Of a stretch of 54,160 nt of DNA, positions 48,452 to 54,160 are shown piece after piece. The position numbers were made by a program, and so were the translations under genes. Source of the DNA: an uncultured Planctomyces sp. (GTDB lineage: Bacteria; Planctomycetota; Planctomycetia; Planctomycetales; Planctomycetaceae); contig CALGTK010000277.1 of the NCBI GenBank assembly GCA_937904325.1, positions 1 through 54,160 of the forward strand, read 5' to 3'. Every line of letters starts with the position of its first letter. Positions within the stretch are counted from its first letter, which is position 1. Below the pieces are notes generated by a model that searched no databases, was not told where the DNA came from, and saw only the letters and a program-made list of their open reading frames with translations.

Positions 48452-49261
48452 TTACTTCGTTGAAACGGTGTCTTCGAACGGTGCTTCGTTTCCGAAGTAG
48501 GCATCCACCGAGTCGGCAACGCTCTTTGAAGACTCTTCGGTTTCAACCGGGATCAGGTCCGTTTCCTTGCCTTCGAGTGAAAGCTCCCGTTCACGAACAT
48601 CGACCTTGGCATCAAGACTGTCCAGCAACTCTTTTATATTAGAGAGCTTGGAGTCGTCGAATTCAGATTCGGCGACCGTTTCAGCAGCCTTCACTGCACT
48701 TACACGTGCTTCGAGTTCTTCGATCTGCAAACGCAGCTCTTCGCGAGCTCCAAGGAGTTTTTCTACTTTGTCCTCGTTGGCAACGACGGCCTGTCGTTTG
48801 GCTTCGAGTACTTTCGCTTCCGATTTGAAGGTCTGCTCCAGCGTTTTGAATCGATCGAATCGCTTTCCGAGATCTTCTTCCAGCTCGCTCTTTGTGTAGC
48901 TGACATCGTTAACAAGGAACGTCGTTTTCTTCGATTTTAACTGGTCATTCCTGGTCATGATTTCAGCACGTCGCTGAGTGACTGTTTCCTGCTTTTCGTC
49001 GAGATTTGCCTGCAGATGCTCCACCGCGACCTGCGACTCAGCAACGGCGTGCTTCATCTTGCGGATTTCGGGCTCCAATTCGTTTTCGAGCATGTCTTTG
49101 GCTCGTTTGAGCTGAAACTCGATTGGAATGGCATCTTCGACGGCGCTTGTCATTTCGTTCTTCGCCGTGCGAACGTAGCTGAACCAGCTTGTGCCGAGGA
49201 CAAGTGTGCCGAGTGCCAAAGCACTTACTCCACCAACGATTGCGGTTTTCATTGAAACCAT
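48452..49261 (-). CDS. Coiled-coil membrane-anchored protein
   Basis: 269 residues from ATG 49261, with GGAGACA about nine bases upstream. One transmembrane helix lies near the start (AIVGGVSALALGTLVLGTSW). The rest is almost entirely coiled coil, rich in Glu, Lys and Ala (for example QLKRAKDMLENELEPEIRKM and LGAREELRLQIEELEARVSA). The tail is acidic with Ser (ETEESSKSVADSVDAYF). It resembles PspA-like coiled-coil proteins in length and composition but lacks a clear family motif. It opens the minus-strand group that ends with the sigma factor. Confidence 0.85.
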   Translation of the reverse strand: MVSMKTAIVGGVSALALGTLVLGTSWFSYVRTAKNEMTSAVEDAIPIEFQLKRAKDMLENELEPEIRKMKHAVAESQVAVEHLQANLDEKQETVTQRRAEIMTRNDQLKSKKTTFLVNDVSYTKSELEEDLGKRFDRFKTLEQTFKSEAKVLEAKRQAVVANEDKVEKLLGAREELRLQIEELEARVSAVKAAETVAESEFDDSKLSNIKELLDSLDAKVDVRERELSLEGKETDLIPVETEESSKSVADSVDAYFGNEAPFEDTVSTK

Positions 49262-49474
49262 AACTGTGTCTCCTTGATAACTGGTCTAAATTTGTCAGAT
49301 GGCAGGTTTTGTTGAACGAGCATCGCTCGACGTGGATCAAAGTTCTGAAGAGTAGTTCGCTGGCCGCCTCGGAATATTAGCCAGGACTGAAGTGATTTCA
49401 GGAGTTGTCCGTAAGTGATTACTGAATAAGGAGTTACAGGCTTCCGAATTCACAGAACATCACGTTTGTTAAAA

Positions 49475-49498
49475 AAGACGACCGAACTCGGTCGTCTT
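49475..49498 (-). terminator. Terminator after the lectin-like protein gene
   Basis: The arms AAGACGACCGA and TCGGTCGTCTT form a perfect stem around a two-base centre. Read on the minus strand the stem is followed by TTTT. It lies 37 bases after the stop of the secreted lectin-like protein and separates it from the coiled-coil gene downstream. Confidence 0.8.
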
Positions 49499-49534
49499 GG
49501 GCAGCCGCTGAGAAATGAGTTACTCTGCCGAACC

Positions 49535-50257
49535 CTACTTTGGTGGGGCGATGTAGCCGGAAAGCTGGATGGCGATGTTTCCCTGATTTTTGTTTCCAGC
49601 TGGAGCGTTTACCCCGATAAAGAGCAGGCCGCTCTCTCTGGGAGTGACTTCTTTGCCCTCTCCGATCTCGATTGGTTGATTTGGTTTGCCCGGTTTTCCT
49701 CGATCATTCAGCGGAACTACGAGTGCCATGAGTGCTCCGCTGGGAATTCCTTTTGTCATTTGACGAAGTGGATCGTCGGACGGGAAGCCTGTGGGGCCAA
49801 CGGTTTGCTCGACGACAAACTTGTACGAGCCTTTCGCTGTAACTCGAAACTTCTTCCCTTTTTCAACTCGGGCAATGGGCTCGCCCCAACCTTTGGCGGT
49901 GTCGACTTTAAACTCGTACGGATTGGCGGAAAGAATCGTCTCTTCGATGGTGTCCAGCTTTTCCTTGACGCCGGCGATGCTACTGTCAACTCGCTGGACA
50001 GTTTTGAGCAGTGCCTTGGCTTTTTCCAGCAGGCCAGCTTCTTCGTAGTCCTTTGCCAGTTGAGCCGTGTCTCGCAGAAACTGCTCGCGAGCCTTCTTTT
50101 CTCGAAGTTCGAAGGCTCGCATCGCGGCGACACTGGGCGGTTTTCTGGCCTTCTTTTGTTGTCCGAACAGATCAGAGACGGAACTCGGCCCGACCAGCAC
50201 GGCGGTAATGACGAGACCTGACGCGACGACTCCGCCAAAAACGAGTGGACGTTTCAC
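49535..50257 (-). CDS. Secreted protein with a LecA/PA-IL-like domain
   Basis: 240 residues from GTG 50257, with GGAGAAG about eight bases upstream. A signal peptide (VFGGVVASGLVITAVLVG) is followed by a helical segment (about 40-110, AREQFLRDTAQLAKDYEEA). The last 120 residues resemble LecA-like beta-sandwich lectins: SGALMALVVPLNDRG, EVTPRESGLLFIGVNAPAGN and NQGNIAIQLSGYIAPP. Such domains bind galactose-type sugars in other bacteria; sugar-binding residues cannot be confirmed here. The terminator at 49475-49498 separates it from the kinase-sigma group, so shared regulation is not shown. Confidence 0.75.
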   Translation of the reverse strand: MKRPLVFGGVVASGLVITAVLVGPSSVSDLFGQQKKARKPPSVAAMRAFELREKKAREQFLRDTAQLAKDYEEAGLLEKAKALLKTVQRVDSSIAGVKEKLDTIEETILSANPYEFKVDTAKGWGEPIARVEKGKKFRVTAKGSYKFVVEQTVGPTGFPSDDPLRQMTKGIPSGALMALVVPLNDRGKPGKPNQPIEIGEGKEVTPRESGLLFIGVNAPAGNKNQGNIAIQLSGYIAPPK

Positions 50258-50501
50258 CTGGCTTCTCCGAACTGCAAAAAAAAACGCACAAATGGCCGAC
50301 GCAAGCGATGCGCGGCTCCCGATGAAACTCTAACCCTGAGCCAGAGCGGCGGCAACGAGGCTTTCGGACGTTGAAGACTTCATCGACCTCGGCTTATGGG
50401 GCATGAGCCGTAGTATCGTGACAAGCTAAACAATGGCAAAACGAAATCCGAACGGCACACCAGCGCGGCGTTCGACATGCCACACTGTCCCTGCAGCCTG
50501 G

Positions 50502-50873
50502 TCACTGAGCCGATGCAACGTCGGGGCGAAGGCGTTTGGCTTCGCGGAGATAAACGTGGACGATTTCGCCCTGCTTTTTGTTCGTATTCCAGTTCAGCAA
50601 AACTCGGATGCATTGCGGCATGGAGCCTGGCACGGCGATTTCCGAAGCGCATAGCAACGGCACCTGACTCATACCGATGGCTCGTGCGGCTTCAGCGGGG
50701 AATGTTGATGTCAGGTCCGGCGAAGTTGTGAAAATGATCGAGCCGATCTCTTCGAAATCGCTGATTCCGTTCGCGCGAAGCAGCTCTTCCAGCATTTCCC
50801 GAGTTGCCTCGTGAATTTCTGCCTGCACATCGTTTTCAACCGTTGTTGCTCCCCGAATACCCCGAACGCCCAT
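50502..50873 (-). CDS. aroH: Chorismate mutase, AroH type
   Basis: 123 residues from ATG 50873; the frame is open to 50918. The segment [20 protein letters not shown] carries the catalytic Arg of the trimeric Bacillus-type enzyme, and [19 protein letters not shown] contains the active-site Glu and Arg. It converts chorismate to prephenate in phenylalanine and tyrosine synthesis, in the cytoplasm. It stands alone, divergent from lpxD. The 50258-50501 gap downstream shows no gene. Confidence 0.95.
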   Translation of the reverse strand: MGVRGIRGATTVENDVQAEIHEATREMLEELLRANGISDFEEIGSIIFTTSPDLTSTFPAEAARAIGMSQVPLLCASEIAVPGSMPQCIRVLLNWNTNKKQGEIVHVYLREAKRLRPDVASAQ

Positions 50874-51119
50874 TTTTCGCCCAATTCGCTGTGTGTTGGT
50901 GAGTCTTGCAGAGGACAATCTGCTTGCCGATTTGAACCTTGCGGTTATGAAAAACCGCTTGTGAGTCGGCAGATCCGAATGTTAAACACGTCTTGATCAA
51001 TTTTGGAAGTATGGGCTACAAAGACGCGCCCGTCGGCAGAGCCAAGGTATTTGTGGCCAAATTCCCTGACGATGGTGCCAATACAACAATGATTGACTGC
51101 CGTCAGGAAGGATCTGCGC

Positions 51120-52202
51120 ATGGATGCGACAGTGGGGGCCCTGGCCGCCAGTTTGGGCGGCGAAGTTATCGGCGATCTCGATCGGGCGATCGAGAACGCG
51201 CTGGCGCTGAGTAAAGCAGGTCCCGACTGCGTTACTTTTCTGGCGGATGAAGTGAAGATTCAAGAGGTTTCTGACGTCTCCGCTGCCACGATTATCGTCA
51301 GCCGGTCTCGGCAGGAAGAGCTGACCGACGAGCTTCGCGAGAAGCACACATTCATTGTCGTCGACGACGCTCTGGACGGATTCATCGAAGCAGCCAGGCA
51401 GTTTCGCAGCGATCGTCCTCGCTCGGCCATCGGAATCTCACCGCAGGCCGTCGTCTCCGAATCCGCATCGCTGGGCGAAGGCGTCAACATTTTTCCGGGA
51501 GCGTTCCTTGGTGAAGATGTCGTCATTGGCTCAGGCTGCGACATCTACCCCGGTGCGTTCATCGGCGACGGAACAACGCTGGGCGACGACGTAACCATCC
51601 ACGCTAATGTCGCGGTTTATTTCGACGTTACGATTGGAAACCGAGTCATCATTCACGCTGGAGCGGTCATCGGAGCAGACGGCTTCGGGTACCGATTCCG
51701 TGATGGCCGCTTTGAGAAGATTCCTCAGCAGGGCACGGTCGAAATTCACGACGACGTCGAAATCGGAGCCAACGCGACAATCGATCGAGGCATGATCGGA
51801 CCAACGATCATCGCCGAAGGAACCAAGATCGATAACCTCGTCATGATTGCACATAACTGTGAAATCGGTAAGCACAACGCATTCGCCTCACAGGTCGGCA
51901 TTGCTGGTTCGAGCTCAACTGGTGACTACGTCCGCGCGGGCGGGCAGGCTGGTGTGGGTGATCACCTTCACATTGGCACCGGGGCATCGCTGGCGGCTAG
52001 TTCGGGGCATCACAAAGACGTCCCCGACGGTGAGACCTGGGCTGGGGCTCCTGCTCGGCGTATCGATGAAACGATCAAGATTATGATGACTCAGAACAAA
52101 CTTCCGGAAATGCGATCATCCCTCCGAGCTTTGCAGAAACAGGTTGCCAGGCTCTCCACCGAGATTGACCAACGCAACGCTAATCAGACAGAGGCTGCTT
52201 AA
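51120..52202 (+). CDS. lpxD: UDP-3-O-acylglucosamine N-acyltransferase LpxD
   Basis: 360 residues from ATG 51120, with AGGAAGG eight bases upstream, which decides against the TTG at 51093. A short N-terminal uridine-binding domain precedes a left-handed beta helix of hexapeptide repeats (LGEGVNIFPGAFLGEDVVIG and onward). The catalytic His lies in VMIAHNCEIGKHNAFASQVG. The final helices (ALQKQVARLSTEIDQ) form the usual C-terminal extension. It adds an N-linked acyl chain in lipid A synthesis. The next gene is lpxI, so the pair is probably one operon. Confidence 0.94.
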   Translation: MDATVGALAASLGGEVIGDLDRAIENALALSKAGPDCVTFLADEVKIQEVSDVSAATIIVSRSRQEELTDELREKHTFIVVDDALDGFIEAARQFRSDRPRSAIGISPQAVVSESASLGEGVNIFPGAFLGEDVVIGSGCDIYPGAFIGDGTTLGDDVTIHANVAVYFDVTIGNRVIIHAGAVIGADGFGYRFRDGRFEKIPQQGTVEIHDDVEIGANATIDRGMIGPTIIAEGTKIDNLVMIAHNCEIGKHNAFASQVGIAGSSSTGDYVRAGGQAGVGDHLHIGTGASLAASSGHHKDVPDGETWAGAPARRIDETIKIMMTQNKLPEMRSSLRALQKQVARLSTEIDQRNANQTEAA

Positions 52203-52320
52203 TTCCCCAGATGCTGGTTAGCCAGCGACTCCATATCACAACGTGCTGCAACAGCACATTCGTCATTTCGAATCACCAAGACGATTCCGCTGCAACGGCG
52301 GAGCAGACAATCCTGCAACA

Positions 52321-53217
52321 ATGCACGTAATTTCTCTGAACAACAAACTGCAATCCGGTGAAAGAATCGGACTAATTGCCGGCGCTGGTCGGTTTCCGAT
52401 TATCTTCGCCGAAGCCGCGCGCGAACAGGGGATCAGTGTTCACGGAGTCGGCATTCAGGGAATGGTCGACGACGAACTTGAGACACTCTGCGATACGTGG
52501 GAGTCCTTCCCGATCTGTAAGGTTGGAAGGGCCATCCGCTCGTGCCTGAGGAACGATGCTAATCATGCCGTGATGGCTGGTAAGGTCGAGAAAGTCGAAC
52601 TCTTCGCGCCGGGCCGGTTCTGGAACTTTGTTCCCGATTGGCGTGCGATTCACATGCTCTGGTCTTATGTCTTCACTCAGGACAGACGAGACGACACGAT
52701 TCTGCTTGCTGTGATTCGAGAATTCGAACGAGACAACATTACTTTCGGATCGGCCCTGGACTACTGCCCGGAGTTACTCGTGGAACATGGATTTCTAACA
52801 CGACGTAAACCGTCGCCATCTCAATGGCGAGATATTCGGTTTGGATGGGACATTGCCAAGCAGATGGGTGGGCTCGACATCGGCCAGTCGATCGTCGTTA
52901 ACGACATGGCTGTCGTTGCTGTCGAGGCCATCGAAGGCACGGACCGCTGCATTGAACGAGCGGGCAAGCTTTGCCGTCGAGCTGCATCGACGGTCGTGAA
53001 AGTCGCCAAACCTCAACAGGACATGCGGTTCGACGTACCTGCGATCGGTGTGAAGACGATTCAGACCATGCACGAAGCCGGCTGCCGCTGCATGGCTATC
53101 GAAAGCGGCATGACGATCATGCTTGACCAGGAAGAAGTCCTGGCCCTTGCCGAAAAACTGGGCATTGCAGTGGTTTCGCTGAACACTGAAGAGCTGCAAC
53201 TGAAAGCGGCTTCATAG
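52321..53217 (+). CDS. lpxI: UDP-2,3-diacylglucosamine pyrophosphatase LpxI
   Basis: 298 residues from ATG 52321; the frame is open to 52243 but the extension is not family-like. The N-terminal nucleotide-binding loop is IGLIAGAGRFPIIFAEAA, and the C-terminal domain holds VMAGKVEKVELF, QSIVVNDMAVVAVEAIEGTD and MAIESGMTIMLDQEEVL. LpxI replaces LpxH in many bacteria and cleaves UDP-2,3-diacylglucosamine to lipid X. It lies 118 bases after lpxD on the same strand, supporting a lipid A locus. Its ribosome-binding site is weak. Confidence 0.94.
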   Translation: MHVISLNNKLQSGERIGLIAGAGRFPIIFAEAAREQGISVHGVGIQGMVDDELETLCDTWESFPICKVGRAIRSCLRNDANHAVMAGKVEKVELFAPGRFWNFVPDWRAIHMLWSYVFTQDRRDDTILLAVIREFERDNITFGSALDYCPELLVEHGFLTRRKPSPSQWRDIRFGWDIAKQMGGLDIGQSIVVNDMAVVAVEAIEGTDRCIERAGKLCRRAASTVVKVAKPQQDMRFDVPAIGVKTIQTMHEAGCRCMAIESGMTIMLDQEEVLALAEKLGIAVVSLNTEELQLKAAS

Positions 53218-53238
53218 CCGATACGAATGTTTGCTCGC

Positions 53239-53259
53239 AGGTCAGGCAAAGTCTGACCT
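53239..53259. terminator. Inverted repeat between convergent lpxI and rlmB
   Basis: AGGTCAG and CTGACCT form perfect seven-base arms around a seven-base loop (nine-base arms with one mismatch). It begins 21 bases after the lpxI stop and overlaps the rlmB stop codon at 53258-53260. No T-run follows on either strand, so a terminator role is tentative. Confidence 0.5.
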
Positions 53260-54010
53260 ACGCGTACGGGCTCAGTCGCGCGACCATAATCGCGGCAGCG
53301 ACTGATGCGTTGAGCGATGTCACGTCGCCCTGCGGCGGAATTCCGCAGACGACGTCGCAAGTGTCGAGCGTGAGCCGGCGCAAGCCTTTCTCTTCGTTTC
53401 CGATGACCAGCAGCCATTGACGGTCTGGCAATATGTCGACGTACGATGTGGATTCGTGCTCGGACGTACCGAGCAGCCACAGGCCGGACTTCTTGGCGGT
53501 ATCGAGCGACTTCGCGAGGTTTGGCACCAGGCAGAACGGCATACTTTCGACGCCTCCAGCGGCCACGTCGTAAACGGTCGCCGTCATCGGTGCTGAGCGG
53601 TCTCTGGTCAGCAGGATTCCTTTCACTCCGAAGAATGACGCGGTTCGAAAGATCGCTCCGACGTTGTGAGGATCCTGAAGGCAGTCCAGGGCGAGCCACA
53701 AACCGGACTCATTCTGATCGGCTTCTGACGCCGCACTTAGTAGTTGGCCCGGTGTCTGAATGCCGGGATGCTCCGATACGATCGCCGTGGCAATTCCGAT
53801 CCGCTCGCTTTTCCCCTGCGTCTTTTTCCCTCGCCGAGCTCCCGCATCAACTTGCTGAGCCACCACTGAGATGCTTTGGCTTCTCGCCACATCGGCAACG
53901 TCCGCCCATGCTCCGTAGGGCTTTCCGGCGGGAACGCGGATCTCGCGAACATCGTCTGGTCGATGTTTCAAAGCAGCCATGACGCTGTGAGGGTTTCGCA
54001 GTTCAAGCAC
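53258..54010 (-). CDS. rlmB: TrmH/SpoU-family 2'-O-ribose RNA methyltransferase, RlmB-like
   Basis: 250 residues from GTG 54010. The SPOUT fold motifs are complete: WLALDCLQDPHNVGAIFRTA (motif 1), LLVIGNEEKGL (motif 2) and PPQGDVTSLNASVAAAI (motif 3), which together form the AdoMet-binding knot. An N-terminal substrate-binding domain covers the first 85 residues. RlmB methylates G2251 of 23S rRNA; related TrmH enzymes act on tRNA, so the target is likely but not proved. The start overlaps the stop of a 38-residue frame upstream by eight bases, indicating translational coupling. Confidence 0.9.
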   Translation of the reverse strand: MLELRNPHSVMAALKHRPDDVREIRVPAGKPYGAWADVADVARSQSISVVAQQVDAGARRGKKTQGKSERIGIATAIVSEHPGIQTPGQLLSAASEADQNESGLWLALDCLQDPHNVGAIFRTASFFGVKGILLTRDRSAPMTATVYDVAAGGVESMPFCLVPNLAKSLDTAKKSGLWLLGTSEHESTSYVDILPDRQWLLVIGNEEKGLRRLTLDTCDVVCGIPPQGDVTSLNASVAAAIMVARLSPYA

Positions 54011-54119
54011 GGGTTGATTCTTTCAATTTAGTACGAATTTTCGACAATAGCGCAACATCTTGCGGAGTTGGTCGCTTCCCACTCCGTACAACCCAGCGAT
54101 CTTGATGGGCGGTTCTCAT
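54003..54119 (-). CDS. Small 38-residue protein upstream of rlmB
   Basis: From ATG 54119 to TGA 54003. It encodes MRTAHQDRWVVRSGKRPTPQ and a further 18 residues, basic and without a hydrophobic segment. The codons look natural, its ATG overlaps the stop of the preceding frame (ATGA), and its own stop overlaps the rlmB start. This chain of overlaps argues for real translation. I do not recognise it; it may be a small RNA- or ribosome-binding protein, given its basic character and neighbour. Confidence 0.55.
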   Translation of the reverse strand: MRTAHQDRWVVRSGKRPTPQDVALLSKIRTKLKESTRA

Positions 54120-54160
54120 GATCCCGCCTCGCCGGGATCCACCTTGATGATGCGATAGAC
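54116..54160 (-). CDS. C-terminus of an unidentified protein (partial)
   Basis: The minus-strand frame entering from the right edge ends VYRIIKVDPGEAGS, stop TGA at 54116-54118. It overlaps the following 38-residue frame by ATGA. Only 14 residues are visible, so the protein cannot be named, but the overlap suggests it heads the rlmB operon. Confidence 0.5.
   Translation of the reverse strand, partial: VYRIIKVDPGEAGS

Noticed and set aside
49466-50221. 251-residue plus-strand frame opposite the lectin-like gene
   Set aside because: It is as long as the sense gene, but the minus strand has a ribosome-binding site, signal peptide, LecA-like block and terminator.
53061-53699. 212-residue minus-strand frame spanning the lpxI end and rlmB
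   Set aside because: Overlaps two well-supported genes in other frames and is Arg-rich.

Overview
The window reads as the chromosome of a planctomycete. It carries families that are largely characteristic of that phylum: a cytochrome-c-like DUF1549/DUF1553 protein paired with a Tat-exported DUF1501 protein, a second DUF1501 protein, two Gfo/Idh/MocA oxidoreductases (one Tat-exported), an NPCBM protein, a DUF3500 protein, three Hanks-type kinases, an ECF-type sigma factor and Tad-type pilus pieces. lpxD and lpxI suggest a lipid A route. GC content is moderate, genes point both ways in short operons, and several intergenic stretches hold decayed genes. I see no rRNA, tRNA, CRISPR array or intact insertion sequence.

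Layout. 0-9.4 kb: the tail of a protein ending in repeated LDxIRK motifs, then metabolic genes (oxidoreductase, DUF1501, DapA-like lyase, beta-lactamase-fold hydrolase, aspartoacylase-like deacylase, amidohydrolase) and a frameshifted TadG-like pseudogene. 9.4-17.7 kb: kinase 1, a hot-dog thioesterase, a GSAM-like aminotransferase, DUF3500, a HIT protein and an intact TadG/TadE pair. 17.7-25.5 kb: a minus-strand run (oxidoreductase, secreted protein, CxxC protein, MoaD-like carrier), SelA, a second thioesterase, a LolD-like ATPase and a decayed GDSL esterase. 25.5-36.4 kb: the DUF1549/DUF1501 pair, an HtrA-like protease, two secreted proteins, ribokinase, a 58-residue Flp pilin and two further gene remnants. 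36.4-43.9 kb: an orphan histidine kinase, an MFS transporter, QueG, an HpaI-type aldolase behind a 23-bp palindrome, kinase 2 and a YkgJ cysteine-cluster protein. 43.9-50.3 kb: a minus-strand group of coiled-coil membrane protein, FHA-like protein, kinase 3, membrane protein and sigma factor, with a lectin-like secreted protein upstream. 50.5-54.2 kb: AroH, lpxD-lpxI and an rlmB operon with a tiny overlapping upstream frame.

The most interesting part is the 43.9-49.3 kb group, which looks like a kinase-FHA-sigma signalling module. Other points are a dispersed palindromic element found in paired form after both thioesterase genes, the LDxIRK tail with its 60-bp tandem duplication, and the unusual number of decayed genes. 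All assignments come from reading motifs by eye; no database search was run.
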